A stretch of 64,000 nucleotides of DNA from CAJBVG01 sp943371425 (GCA_943371425.1 CALRUR010000002.1:62001-126000), one strand, 5' to 3'; positions 27,757 to 36,896 are shown, counted from the stretch's first letter. Numbers and translations: made by a program. Notes: generated by a model not told the origin, from the letters alone.

Positions 27757-28779
27757 ATGTCACATGTAACTACACTAGGCCAATTTATAATAGAGAAGCA
27801 GGCCGATTTCCCCTTTGCAAAGGGAGGTTTTTCCAGATTAATTAGAGACTTGGCCATAGCCGGTAAAATCGTAAACCGCGAGGTAAACAAAGCGGGCTTG
27901 GTAAATATATTAGGCGAAACGGGCGACACCAATGTACAAGGTGAGCAAGTAAAAAAGTTAGATGTATACGCTAACGATCAGTTTATTGCAGCCTTAAAAG
28001 CAGGCGGAGAGTGTTGCATGATAGTTTCTGAAGAGAACGACGATGTAATTCCTATTAACTCAACCATCTCACAAGAAGCCAAATACATTGTATGTATAGA
28101 TCCATTAGATGGTTCTTCTAACATAGACGTAAACGTATCGGTAGGTACCATTTTTGCCATTTACCGTCGCATCAGCGAAACAGGCGAATGTAAATCTGAA
28201 GAAGCTTTACAATCGGGTAGAGAAATGGTGGCAGCGGGTTATATCATTTACGGATCTTCTACCATGTTTGTATATTCAACGGGTAAAGGGGTTAACGGAT
28301 TTACCTTAGACCCTACCATTGGCGAGTTTTGTTTATCGCACCCGAATATGAAAATACCAGAGAATGGTAAAATGTACTCTATCAACGAAGGTAACTACAT
28401 CCATTTTCCGGATGGTGTTAAAAAATACTTGAAATATTGCCAAGAGATAGACGATGCAACTAAGCGCCCATATACCTCAAGATACATAGGTTCTATGGTG
28501 GCCGATTTTCATCGCAATTTATTAAAAGGGGGAATTTTCATTTACCCATCATCATACGGAGCACCTTCTGGTAAATTGAGATTAATTTACGAGTGCAACC
28601 CAATGAGTTATCTTATTGAGCAAGCGGGTGGTAAAGCAAGCGATGGCTTAAACAGAATTTTGGATTTACCGGTAACAGATTTGCACCAACGTTCGCCAAT
28701 TTTTATTGGATCTAAGAACATGGTAGAAAAAGCCGAAGAGTTTATGGCTCAGTTCTCAGCTGTCGAAAAGCTGGTCTGA
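27757..28779 (+). CDS. fbp: Class I fructose-1,6-bisphosphatase
   Basis: Gluconeogenic phosphatase, 340 residues. The metal/substrate motif DPLDGSSNID is at about 112-121, with GGIFIYPSSYGAPSGKLRLIYECNP as the sugar-phosphate region (about 252-276). N-terminal TLGQFIIEKQ and GFSRLIRDLAIAG fit the bacterial class I enzyme. It is the last gene of the purL-trmN6-phosphodiesterase run. Its final 24 nt overlap the 3' end of rnhA on the opposite strand. Confidence 0.96.
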   Translation: MSHVTTLGQFIIEKQADFPFAKGGFSRLIRDLAIAGKIVNREVNKAGLVNILGETGDTNVQGEQVKKLDVYANDQFIAALKAGGECCMIVSEENDDVIPINSTISQEAKYIVCIDPLDGSSNIDVNVSVGTIFAIYRRISETGECKSEEALQSGREMVAAGYIIYGSSTMFVYSTGKGVNGFTLDPTIGEFCLSHPNMKIPENGKMYSINEGNYIHFPDGVKKYLKYCQEIDDATKRPYTSRYIGSMVADFHRNLLKGGIFIYPSSYGAPSGKLRLIYECNPMSYLIEQAGGKASDGLNRILDLPVTDLHQRSPIFIGSKNMVEKAEEFMAQFSAVEKLV

Positions 28780-29235
28780 GTTCTTCTCATCTTCGTAGGC
28801 TTGATCTATTAATAAGTCTTTTTGTTCTGCTGCGGCCACTGCTAATTGGTCGCAGCGTTCGTTTTCGACATGGCCGTTATGGCCTTTAATCCATTGAAAT
28901 TTCACTTTGTGCTGACGGTAAATGTTTACAAAACGAATCCAGAGGTCTTTGTTCTTTTTGTTTTTAAAACCAATTTTTATCCAATTCCAAAGCCAACCTT
29001 TTTCTACCGCCTCTACTACATACTTAGAGTCTGATACTACAAGCACTTCCGAGCCTTTGGTTTTAATGGCTTCTAATCCTTTTATTACGGCAAGCAATTC
29101 CATACGGTTATTGGTAGTAAGCCTAAATCCTTCCGAAAGCTCTTTCATATGTGGTCCGGATTTTAAAATGGCCCCGTAACCACCTCTTCCAGGGTTTCCT
29201 TTGGCAGCACCATCGGTATATAAATATATCAACAT
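28756..29235 (-). CDS. rnhA: Ribonuclease HI
   Basis: Cleaves RNA in RNA-DNA hybrids during replication and repair. 159 residues with the DEDD set D8 (YTDGAAKGNPG), E46 (NNRMEL), D69 (SDSKYV) and D129 (ENERCD), plus His119 (IKGHNGH). The basic handle region WNWIKIGFKNKKNKDLW is present. It follows the glycosyltransferase gene by 2 nt, indicating one transcript. Tail-to-tail overlap with fbp. Confidence 0.96.
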   Translation of the reverse strand: MLIYLYTDGAAKGNPGRGGYGAILKSGPHMKELSEGFRLTTNNRMELLAVIKGLEAIKTKGSEVLVVSDSKYVVEAVEKGWLWNWIKIGFKNKKNKDLWIRFVNIYRQHKVKFQWIKGHNGHVENERCDQLAVAAAEQKDLLIDQAYEDEKNSDQLFDS

Positions 29236-29237
29236 CT

Positions 29238-30515
29238 CTATTCTTCTTCTTCGCTAATGGGGGTATTCAAATAATTTTTTATTCTGATGAAATATAACAG
29301 CCACATTAAACCCGTAAACAAGGCAATAACGCGGGTAGGTTCAAACATCCACTGTTGTTTTACGAACTTATTTTCGCCCCAAGCCCAAAATAAATTGATG
29401 GCATGTAAAAGGCTAATCATTAAAAAATAAGGCCACTCTTTAGGGTCTGCAGATAGTAAGTAAGCAGAAAATATAAACATCGGGAATAAATAACGTTCGT
29501 GCATTTCGGGTAATAGCATAAAATAACTGAAACAGTATAAGCTAAGCAAGGCCATAATCTTCATTTCTTGCTTGCGGTATTTTACTACTTGTACTAATAT
29601 CCATGCAAACACCATGCTAAACAGGGCATAGGCTAGTATCTTTCTGCTTATGAGCCCGAATACCAGCGCATCATTAGATGGAAATTTTAATTGCATTTTT
29701 AAGGCAAAATCTGCCCAAATGGCCCAATAAAAATTAAAGGCATTTACGCTAATAAAGTTGTACCTGCCTGCGGCACTAATGTGTGGGTTTATACTGTCCA
29801 TTGGGTTTGGAGCCCAAAGTATAAAAGGTAGGTTAGGTATAATAAACACCACTATAAGTAAGAGTACCGAAAGTATTTTTTCTTTAATACTGTTTTTACT
29901 GAACAAAAAGAGTAAACCGAAAATGGGTAAAAAAAGCAAGGTTTGTGTTTTAAGACTTAGGCTAATGCCTATAATAATAGCAGTTTTGTATAATTTATGT
30001 TGAAGTATGAAATAGAAGCCCAAGAACATTAGAATGCTATAGAAAATATCTATTTGGCCCCAGCCATAAGTATTAATAATAGTAGCGGGTGAAAGGAGCA
30101 TAGCAGCTAAAAAAACTTTGTTCTTGGTTTTGCGGTAAAAGAAAAACAAGAAGGCAAATTCGGCCAAGAGATTAAACAGTTTTAAGAAACTATCGTAAAA
30201 CTGAGTATGCATGTCCCATTGCATAGCATCAAAAAGGTAAGCGATGGGTGTAATAAGGTAGAGGTAAAGTGGGGGGTAATCACACTCAAATCTATCTACT
30301 TTAATAGAATATATATTGGTAAAGCCTTGGTTTACGATGCGTTCGCCCCAATGCTCAAAAAAATCGAAATCGGAATTATGTCCGTCTGATATAAAAAAAA
30401 GGATGCGAATACCAATGCAAGCCAGCACAAAGTAGCGCCATTGTTTGGCATTATTTAAAATGCTGCTAGGGTATGCTTGGTAGTCGAATAGATTTTTCAA
30501 AAAATTCATTTTCAA
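29238..30515 (-). CDS. GT-C-type membrane glycosyltransferase (DUF2029/GT87-like)
   Basis: 425-residue polytopic membrane protein with about 10-12 helices. The acidic segment in the first extracytoplasmic loop (SDFDFFEHWGERIVNQG) followed by CDYPPLYLYLITP is typical of polyprenyl-phosphate-dependent mannosyl/arabinosyltransferases. A large loop with GRYNFISVNAFNFYW follows. Predicted to transfer a sugar outside the membrane; donor and acceptor are not evident. Co-directional with rnhA. Confidence 0.75.
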   Translation of the reverse strand: MKMNFLKNLFDYQAYPSSILNNAKQWRYFVLACIGIRILFFISDGHNSDFDFFEHWGERIVNQGFTNIYSIKVDRFECDYPPLYLYLITPIAYLFDAMQWDMHTQFYDSFLKLFNLLAEFAFLFFFYRKTKNKVFLAAMLLSPATIINTYGWGQIDIFYSILMFLGFYFILQHKLYKTAIIIGISLSLKTQTLLFLPIFGLLFLFSKNSIKEKILSVLLLIVVFIIPNLPFILWAPNPMDSINPHISAAGRYNFISVNAFNFYWAIWADFALKMQLKFPSNDALVFGLISRKILAYALFSMVFAWILVQVVKYRKQEMKIMALLSLYCFSYFMLLPEMHERYLFPMFIFSAYLLSADPKEWPYFLMISLLHAINLFWAWGENKFVKQQWMFEPTRVIALFTGLMWLLYFIRIKNYLNTPISEEEE

Positions 30516-30554
30516 AAATAAGATAAATATTGAGTATAAAATTTCAATTTTTAG

Positions 30555-30584
30555 TTGGGAAATATGGTTTTTATGCTATTTTTG
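30555..30584 (+). promoter_or_regulatory. Promoter of tRNA-His
   Basis: TTG (30555-30557), a 19-nt spacer and TATTTTTG (30577-30584): a full Bacteroidota sigma-A promoter. Transcription would start near 30590, about 25 nt before the mature tRNA. Confidence 0.8.
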
Positions 30585-30614
30585 CAGTCCCAAGTAATAA
30601 GGCTTGGCAAAATG

Positions 30615-30688
30615 GTAGATGTAGCTCAGTCGGTTAGAGCATCGGTTTGTGGTACCGAGGGTCGTGGGTTCGAGCCCCATCTTCTACC
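30615..30688 (+). tRNA. tRNA-His (anticodon GTG)
   Basis: Cloverleaf: acceptor GTAGATG/CTTCTAC (one T-T mismatch), D arm GCTC/GAGC, anticodon stem TCGGT/ACCGA with loop TTGTGGT (anticodon GTG), variable GGGTC, T arm GTGGG-TTCGAGC-CCCAT. A G at 30614 can be the G-1 that pairs with C73 (30688), the identity element of tRNA-His. CCA is not encoded. It is the only tRNA gene seen in the window and has its own promoter and terminator. Confidence 0.96.
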
Positions 30689-30691
30689 CAG

Positions 30692-30727
30692 AAAAAAAAG
30701 GAATGAAGGGAACTTCGTTCCTTTTTT
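30692..30727 (+). terminator. Intrinsic terminator of tRNA-His
   Basis: Stem GGAATGAAG/CTTCGTTCC with loop GGAA, extended by A-T pairs, followed by six Ts. Confidence 0.9.
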
Positions 30728-30733
30728 GTTTTT

Positions 30734-30817
30734 AGCTCACAAAGGATATAAAGTTCACACAAAGGTACATGAAGAAACATTGTGCCCTTTGTGTGTACAT
30801 AGTGTACTTTGTGAGCT
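30734..30817. repeat. CACAAAG hairpin element (84 nt, degenerate)
   Basis: Begins AGCTCACAAAG and ends CTTTGTGAGCT, like the elements at 48824 and 52668. Its inner arms match only in part (a CACACAAAGG core pairs with CCCTTTGTGTG). It is followed by eight Ts. It lies between tRNA-His and the lipoprotein gene. Confidence 0.8.
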
Positions 30818-30837
30818 TTTTTTTGTAAATTCAATTT

Positions 30838-31599
30838 ATGAAAAACATTTCCCTTCTCATTCTGCTTGCTCTTAGCTTAAGCAGCTGCACGCATTATTAC
30901 TATATGCCAGCGGTTAAAAATGTTCCCTTGTTCAAAGAGAAAAATGAATACCGCTTAAGTGGAGCTCTAGCTACAAGTCAAGAAATAGATGCTAAAGAAA
31001 TCCAGGCAGCTTATTCTATTTCTAATCGGTTTGCGATAATGACAAATTACATGAATGCCAGTGGCGGAAATTTAAATTCGAACGATTGGGGGAAAGGCCA
31101 GTATTTAGAAGGCGCATTTGGATATTATAATAACTACAAAAAGAATAAAGTGTTCCAAGTATTTGCGGGCATGGGCATCGGCAATCAGCAGCATAAATAC
31201 CAAGAATCTTCTTATTCTTTTATGGGTAGAGGTGCAATTTATTACGATATTGGAAGTTCCGATTTATCATTCAGAAAATATTTTATACAACCCAGTATCG
31301 GCTATACAAATAAGATTGTCGACATTGCTTTTACCAGTGGACTGGGTATGCTTTCGTTTTATAATATAAATAATAATATTCAGTCGGATCGTCAGCCATA
31401 TTTAGACCTTGATGCCATAGCCAAAAATAGAAATCGCTTTCAGTTAGAAAATGCATTAACCTTGAGATTAGGCTGGAACTATGTTAAAGTTCAGTTTCAA
31501 CTACAAACTTCGCATCAATTAGCCAAGCCATCTTTAAAGTTCGAGCAAGGTGCTGCAAGCATGGGCTTGAGTTTTGCCTTTGCAGATCGGTTCAAGTGA
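30838..31599 (+). CDS. Lipoprotein with beta-barrel-like repeats, function unknown
   Basis: 253 residues. Signal peptide with lipobox LSSC, lipidated Cys17. The rest is a series of alternating hydrophobic/polar strands separated by Gly/Asn-rich turns (for example VFQVFAGMGIG and FIQPSIGYTN), ending AASMGLSFAFADRFK, which resembles small outer-membrane beta-barrel proteins. I do not recognise a named family. It is monocistronic and convergent with the DUF1801 gene. Confidence 0.7.
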   Translation: MKNISLLILLALSLSSCTHYYYMPAVKNVPLFKEKNEYRLSGALATSQEIDAKEIQAAYSISNRFAIMTNYMNASGGNLNSNDWGKGQYLEGAFGYYNNYKKNKVFQVFAGMGIGNQQHKYQESSYSFMGRGAIYYDIGSSDLSFRKYFIQPSIGYTNKIVDIAFTSGLGMLSFYNINNNIQSDRQPYLDLDAIAKNRNRFQLENALTLRLGWNYVKVQFQLQTSHQLAKPSLKFEQGAASMGLSFAFADRFK

Positions 31600-31611
31600 T
31601 TAGTTTAGGTG

Positions 31612-31679
31612 TTTCAGGCAAAGAAGCAAAGGAGCTAAGTTAACTTTGCTTCTTTGCTCCTTTGCTTCTTTGCGTGAAA
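31612..31679. repeat. GCAAAG-word hairpin between convergent genes
   Basis: Left arm TTTCAGGCAAAGAAGCAAAG... and right arm ...CTTTGCTTCTTTGCGTGAAA carry CAAAG every 8 nt and pair over about 30 bp with GTTAAC in the centre. It is placed where it could end transcription from both sides. Confidence 0.88.
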
Positions 31680-31697
31680 TAAAAAATGCAATATTTA

Positions 31698-32039
31698 CTA
31701 TTCAATCGTGCTTACCTTCATAGCCATGTTTAACAACAACTTTATCATCTTTATTGGCAAATCTTTACTAGCATTTATTCTGAATATTTTCATTCGCTTT
31801 CGTTCTCCGATTTCTAATTTAGGATGATACATTTTATGCCCCTCTACAAATAAAATATAAGGCTCCTCGGTTTTTTTATCTGTCCATAAATAACACATTG
31901 CTTTATTCTTATAACAGAAACATGGCATCCCATATTTGGTAGTTTCTGATAGGTTTACATCATGTGCCAATAGGATGCTGCGTAAAGCAAGCAAGCAACT
32001 TTTATTAGGTTCTGTTTTATTTAAATAGAATGTAGACAT
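31698..32039 (-). CDS. DUF1801 domain protein
   Basis: 113-residue cytoplasmic protein. The family (YdhG-like fold) is seen in SETTKYGMPCFCYKNKAMCYLW and EPYILFVEGHKMYHPKL. Members are common single-domain proteins without known activity. Complete length for the short form. Convergent with the preceding lipoprotein gene across the CAAAG hairpin. Confidence 0.82.
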   Translation of the reverse strand: MSTFYLNKTEPNKSCLLALRSILLAHDVNLSETTKYGMPCFCYKNKAMCYLWTDKKTEEPYILFVEGHKMYHPKLEIGERKRMKIFRINASKDLPIKMIKLLLNMAMKVSTIE

Positions 32040-32086
32040 TATATATACTAAGGTAAGTTTTTCTCATTAGATGTTTAATTAGTTTT

Positions 32087-32116
32087 TTGGAATTCTATAT
32101 TCATGCACTATATTTG
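32087..32116 (+). promoter_or_regulatory. Promoter of the ABC-F gene
   Basis: TTG (32087-32089), 19-nt spacer, TATATTTG (32109-32116). The implied leader is about 100 nt and contains a start-stop pair (ATG TAA) at about 32138 and a weak hairpin (AGGT..AGAT/ATCT ACCT), so translational attenuation of the ABC-F gene is conceivable but unproven. Confidence 0.75.
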
Positions 32117-32224
32117 CATACATTTTAAGCACAACTCATGTAATAGAACATTTCTTTCAGTCCTTTAAAGCAGGTATATAGATAACGAATCTACCTAATC
32201 ATAAAACTTTAATAGAAAGAAATC

Positions 32225-33823
32225 ATGCTTAATTTACAAAACATCAAATACATACATCCTAATAAAAATCTATTATTCGATTCTATTTCATTAAGTCTAA
32301 ATACCTGCGAAAAAGTAGCATTAATAGGCAAAAATGGCTCAGGTAAATCGAGTTTGTTGAAAATTATAACCGGTCATTTAAAGGCTTCGGAAGGCGAGCT
32401 ATTGATTCAGGTAGAACCGTATTATGTACCACAAATTTATGGTCAGTTTAACCATTTTACTATTGCTCAAGCCTTAGGAGTTGATAAAAAAATAGAAGCA
32501 CTAACTGCAATTCTTAAAGGTGATTTATCAGAATTGAATTATACTATTTTAACCGACGATTGGACAATTGAAGAGCGATGTATGATGGCTTTAAAGGAGT
32601 GGAAATTGGATGATCTGAATTTAAATCAAAAATTAGAAAGCTTAAGTGGTGGTCAGAAAACAAAAGTATTCCTTGCTGGAATGACTATTCATCAATCAAA
32701 ATTCATTTTGCTCGATGAGCCAAGTAATCATTTAGATATTGAAGGCAGAGAATTACTTTATCAATTTATAAAAAACACTTCTGCCACCTTATTAATAGTT
32801 AGCCATGATCGCAAATTATTGAACCTTTTGGAGAAGGTATTAGAATTGAATTCGGAGGGAATAGAGGTTTATGGTGGTAATTATGATTTTTACTTAGAAC
32901 AAAAAGAGATAAGAAGGAATGCGCTTGAAAGCAATTTATTCCATCAAGAAAAGGAATTAAGAAAAGCAAAAGAAAAAGAGAGAGAAAGCTTGGAACGTAA
33001 GCAGAAGTTAGATAATAGAGGTAAAGCAAAACACGAAAAAGCTGGTGTTGCTAGAATAATGTTAAATACCCTTAAAAATAAAGCAGAAAATAGTAGTTCG
33101 AAATTAAAAGAAGTGCATTCAGAAAGAATAGCTGGAATAAATAAAGATTTATATGAGCTAAGAGCTCAATTACCTGAGAACGATAAAATGAAAGTTAACT
33201 TTCATCAATCTTCAATACATAAAGGAAAAATTCTTGTTGAAGCAAAAAAATTGAACATAAAATTTTCAGAAGAGTTTCTATGGTCACATGATTTGGATTT
33301 TCATATTAGAAGTGCTGAGCGTATTGTTTTAACAGGATTAAATGGTTCAGGGAAAACAAGTTTAATTCACATAATTACGAACAAACTAAAGCCAAGTAAA
33401 GGTAGTTTGCAGCTTGTAAATTTTTCGAAAATATACATTGATCAAGATTATTCTATTTTGAATAATAAGTTAAGTGTGTATGATCAAGCTCAATATTTTA
33501 ATGATTCTGCCTTATTGGAGCACGAAGTAAAAATAAGATTGCATCGTTTTTTGTTTGATAAAAATGAATGGGATGAATCGGTAAATGTGCTAAGTGGAGG
33601 CGAGAAAATGCGTTTGACTTTATGTTGTTTATCCTTGTCGAAACAAGCTCCTGACTTAATAATATTAGACGAACCAACCAATAATTTGGACATACAGAAT
33701 GTAGGAATTTTAACAAGAGCAATAAAAGAATATGAAGGCACTTTAATAGTGGTTTCGCATGATGAAGTTTTTTTGAACGAAATAAAAATTGATAGAAGTA
33801 TCGAATTGCCGAATCTTCGATAA
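32225..33823 (+). CDS. ABC-F family ATPase
   Basis: 532 residues with two ABC cassettes and no membrane helices. Walker A boxes GKNGSGKSS (35-43) and GLNGSGKTS; signatures LSGGQKTK and LSGGEKMR; Walker B with catalytic Glu FILLDEPSNHLD and LIILDEPTNNLD. A charged linker (about 235-310, rich in KEKERESLERKQK) joins the cassettes. ABC-F proteins act on the ribosome, either as translation factors or as target-protection antibiotic resistance proteins. Which applies cannot be told from motifs alone. It has its own promoter and a ~100-nt leader. Confidence 0.92.
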   Translation: MLNLQNIKYIHPNKNLLFDSISLSLNTCEKVALIGKNGSGKSSLLKIITGHLKASEGELLIQVEPYYVPQIYGQFNHFTIAQALGVDKKIEALTAILKGDLSELNYTILTDDWTIEERCMMALKEWKLDDLNLNQKLESLSGGQKTKVFLAGMTIHQSKFILLDEPSNHLDIEGRELLYQFIKNTSATLLIVSHDRKLLNLLEKVLELNSEGIEVYGGNYDFYLEQKEIRRNALESNLFHQEKELRKAKEKERESLERKQKLDNRGKAKHEKAGVARIMLNTLKNKAENSSSKLKEVHSERIAGINKDLYELRAQLPENDKMKVNFHQSSIHKGKILVEAKKLNIKFSEEFLWSHDLDFHIRSAERIVLTGLNGSGKTSLIHIITNKLKPSKGSLQLVNFSKIYIDQDYSILNNKLSVYDQAQYFNDSALLEHEVKIRLHRFLFDKNEWDESVNVLSGGEKMRLTLCCLSLSKQAPDLIILDEPTNNLDIQNVGILTRAIKEYEGTLIVVSHDEVFLNEIKIDRSIELPNLR

Positions 33824-33857
33824 TTTGATTCTTCGATACATATCCTTATCATTGTTT

Positions 33858-34307
33858 ATGATAAATAATTATTATCCAAGTGCTTCGTTTTATTTTACGA
33901 TTACAATAAATGAGGAACATGAGCAACTCTCTAATTCCTTTCAGGAAGTAAGTGGGATAGATGTTAATTTAGAAATAGAGGAACTAAACGACCCCAATCA
34001 ATTCAAATACAAATTACCGAATATAGCAAAGTATGATAATTTAGTATTAAAGCGAGGCATAGTATCTAAAAATTCTAAGCTATTAGCTTGGTGTAATAAT
34101 ACTCTTATAAATAGTTTAAGTGCAAGCATTCGAACAAAAAATATAGAAGTAAAATTGTTAAATGAAAAGGGGGAGCCAATAGCTAGTTGGAAGTTCACCA
34201 ATGCTTGGCCTGTTAACATGGATTCTAACAAGCAATATACAACTAATGAAGAGTATCTGATTGAAAACCTTGAGTTCGCTTATTCAACTTTTACTAGAAT
34301 ATTGTAG
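33858..34307 (+). CDS. Contractile-tail tube protein (phage T4 gp19 / TIGR02241 type), isolated
   Basis: 149 residues from ATG 33858, the usual length of gp19-like inner-tube proteins of phage tails and extracellular contractile injection systems. Family blocks are clear: MINNYYPSASFYFTITI, DVNLEIEELNDPNQF, KYKLPNIAKYDNLVLKRG, WCNNTLINSLSASIRTKNIEVKL and GEPIASWKFTNAWPV. No sheath, baseplate, spike, LysM or AAA+ gene lies nearby, so the gene is orphaned here. The frame is intact. It lies 34 nt after the ABC-F gene, possibly on the same transcript. Confidence 0.88.
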   Translation: MINNYYPSASFYFTITINEEHEQLSNSFQEVSGIDVNLEIEELNDPNQFKYKLPNIAKYDNLVLKRGIVSKNSKLLAWCNNTLINSLSASIRTKNIEVKLLNEKGEPIASWKFTNAWPVNMDSNKQYTTNEEYLIENLEFAYSTFTRIL

Positions 34308-34344
34308 CCTAAAACATAATTCTATAATCGTTAAGAGATACAGA

Positions 34345-34458
34345 ATGCCCAATCGATTTGTATCTAAAAATGGTGTATTAATGCAGATCCATTTCAATTC
34401 ATATTATATTTTCAATGTAATAGAAGGAACTGCTTTAGCTAATCGTCTAAGTTTTTAA
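34345..34458 (+). other. Possible small or remnant coding segment
   Basis: A 37-codon frame starting MPNRFVSKNGVLMQIHF lies between the tail tube gene and the TonB receptor. It has no signal, no clear ribosome site and no family I recognise. It could be a decayed piece of a former neighbour of the tube gene or chance. Confidence 0.2.
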
Positions 34459-34500
34459 CGAAACTGGTAATGTTGCCTTTCGATAAAATAAATTAAATAA

Positions 34501-36846
34501 ATGATTAGATTTCTTTTAGTATGCTTATTGATACCTGTTTTTTCTATAGCACAAAATAATACGCAAAATGTTCGTGGTGTAATAATAGACAAGCTGTCCC
34601 AGACTCCCTTGGTGGGAGTAACATTACAAATAGTTTCATTACAAAAAGCTACTGCTACAGATGCAAATGGACAGTATAACTTTACAAATATAGCACCCGA
34701 CCGTTATGAAATAAAAGTAACTTACCTTGGTTATAAAAGTATTACCATACCTAATGTGGTAGTAACTTCTGGGAAGGAAGTGCTTTTAGATATTACCATG
34801 GAGGAGTCATTTTCGCAATTAGCTGAAGTGGTAGTTAAAGCAAACGCAAAAGAAGGGACTACCAATAAATTAGCAAGTGTAAGTGCCAGAACCTTTTCTA
34901 TGGAAGAGGTAAATAGATATGCAGGTGGACGAAGTGATCCGGCACGATTAGTAGCAAACTTTGCAGGGGTGAGTGCACCGGATGATAGCCGAAACGATAT
35001 CGTAATTCGCGGTAATTCACCCGTTGGAGTATTATGGAGAATAGATGGAATGAATGTTACCAATCCAAATCATTTCGCATCTGTGGGTACTACAGGTGGA
35101 GCTGTAAGCGCTTTAAATACAAACCTCTTAAAGAATTCTGATTTTTTTACTTCCGCTTTTCCTGCTGAATATGGCAATGCTACTTCAGGAGTATTTGATT
35201 TAGGTTTGAGAAATGGCAATAATAAAAAAAGAGAGACTACCTTACAAATGGGTGTAATTACAGGTTTAGAGTTTACTACAGAAGGCCCATTCAGTAAGAA
35301 TAGCGATGCATCATATTTAATTGGTTATAGGTATGCTCTAGCAGGTGTTGCCCAAAATTTAGGTGTCGATATAGGCACAACCGCCACGCCATCCTATCAA
35401 GATTTATCTTTTAAACTGAATGGTAACACTTCAAAAATTGGCAAGTTTTCTGTTTTTGGAATTTTAGCAAGCAGTACCATCGAAATAGATGGAAGCAACT
35501 CTAATACTCTGTATGGTAATGGAAACCAAGTAGATTTTGCAAGTAAAATTGGGATTGTTGGACTAAATCATTTTAAACAACTAACTAAAAAATCTTTCAT
35601 TACTACAACTATTGGAATTAATTATGCTAGTACAGATCAATCTGGGTATTCAACTGACAGACCTACAAATACCGATTTCATTAAAGAAGAAAACATTGTA
35701 ACTAAAAACAGTTATTCATTTAGTAGTTCTTATAATATTAAAGTTGACGCTCGTTTATTTTATAAAGTCGGTGTTGAAAATGAAGTTATTGGCTTAGATC
35801 TATATTATAGATCAAAAGAAAATATTAACGATGATTATTTACAAATTTGGGATTACAAAAGCAGTACTAATTTATCACAGTTCTATACACAATTAAAATA
35901 CAGCATTACCGAAAAATTAATTTTGAATGCAGGTATTCATACACAGCATTTTTTCTTAAATAATTCTACAGCCGTTGAACCTCGTATGGGTTTAATTTAT
36001 TACACTTCAAATACAAGCTCTTTTAATTTCGGTTATGGTTTACATTCGCAATTACAACCTATTAATGTATATTTTTTACAAAGTGTAGATGCCAATGGCA
36101 ACACCATATATAATAATAAAGAACTCGATTTTACCAAAAGTCACCATTTTGTGCTAGGTTATAATATTCAACCATTCAACGATTGGCGAATTAAAACAGA
36201 AGTATATTATCAATCAATAGTTAATGTACCTGTTAATACCTTTTCTAGTAGTTATTCAATGTTGAATACAGGTTCAACTTTTAAAACCGATTTAGAAGAT
36301 AGCTTAAGCAACGCAGGTACTGGCAAAAACTATGGAATAGAACTTACCATCGAAAAGTTTTTTAGCCAAGGATACTATGGGCTATTTACTTCAACCATTT
36401 ATAGTTCAAAATATACAGGCAGCGATGGGGTAGAGAGAAACACTGCATTTAATGGAAGGTATGTATTTAATATTTTAGGTGGTAAAGAGTGGAAGGTTGG
36501 GAAGGGAAGTAGGAATAAAATTTCAGTAGATCTAAAATTTACCAATGCAGGTGGCAGAGCCTATACTCCCATTAATCTTACAGAATCTAATGCAATCGGT
36601 AGAGAGCAGCTCTCTACTGATGCATACTCTAGTTATTATGATACTTATTATAGATTTGATGTTAAAGCTGGTTTTACTTTAAACAGTGGCAAACGAAAAA
36701 TGGCACAAACATTTGCATTGGATTTACAAAATGTAACCAATCATGATAATGTTTTTTCTCAAAGTTATGATGATAGATCTCAAAGTATTAGTACTACCTA
36801 CCAGCTTGGTTTTTTTCCAAATGTTGTATATAAGTTGCAATTCTAA
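34501..36846 (+). CDS. TonB-dependent outer-membrane receptor
   Basis: 781 residues. Signal peptide 1-18 (ending FSIAQ), a carboxypeptidase-regulatory-like domain (about 22-105, VRGVIIDKLSQTPLVGVTL ... YLGYKS), a TonB plug (about 110-230, with RNDIVIRGNSPVGVLWRIDG) and a 22-strand-type barrel to the C-terminal aromatic FFPNVVYKLQF. It imports a large or scarce ligand using TonB energy. No SusD partner or catabolic genes adjoin, so the substrate is unknown. Confidence 0.92.
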   Translation: MIRFLLVCLLIPVFSIAQNNTQNVRGVIIDKLSQTPLVGVTLQIVSLQKATATDANGQYNFTNIAPDRYEIKVTYLGYKSITIPNVVVTSGKEVLLDITMEESFSQLAEVVVKANAKEGTTNKLASVSARTFSMEEVNRYAGGRSDPARLVANFAGVSAPDDSRNDIVIRGNSPVGVLWRIDGMNVTNPNHFASVGTTGGAVSALNTNLLKNSDFFTSAFPAEYGNATSGVFDLGLRNGNNKKRETTLQMGVITGLEFTTEGPFSKNSDASYLIGYRYALAGVAQNLGVDIGTTATPSYQDLSFKLNGNTSKIGKFSVFGILASSTIEIDGSNSNTLYGNGNQVDFASKIGIVGLNHFKQLTKKSFITTTIGINYASTDQSGYSTDRPTNTDFIKEENIVTKNSYSFSSSYNIKVDARLFYKVGVENEVIGLDLYYRSKENINDDYLQIWDYKSSTNLSQFYTQLKYSITEKLILNAGIHTQHFFLNNSTAVEPRMGLIYYTSNTSSFNFGYGLHSQLQPINVYFLQSVDANGNTIYNNKELDFTKSHHFVLGYNIQPFNDWRIKTEVYYQSIVNVPVNTFSSSYSMLNTGSTFKTDLEDSLSNAGTGKNYGIELTIEKFFSQGYYGLFTSTIYSSKYTGSDGVERNTAFNGRYVFNILGGKEWKVGKGSRNKISVDLKFTNAGGRAYTPINLTESNAIGREQLSTDAYSSYYDTYYRFDVKAGFTLNSGKRKMAQTFALDLQNVTNHDNVFSQSYDDRSQSISTTYQLGFFPNVVYKLQF

Positions 36847-36896
36847 TTATAAGACTTTATCTTAACTTATATCTTCATTAAATCTAAAACAAGTTA

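Noticed and set aside
33858..34458. An extracellular contractile injection cluster
   Set aside because: Only the tube protein is present; no sheath, baseplate, LysM or ATPase gene was found in the window.
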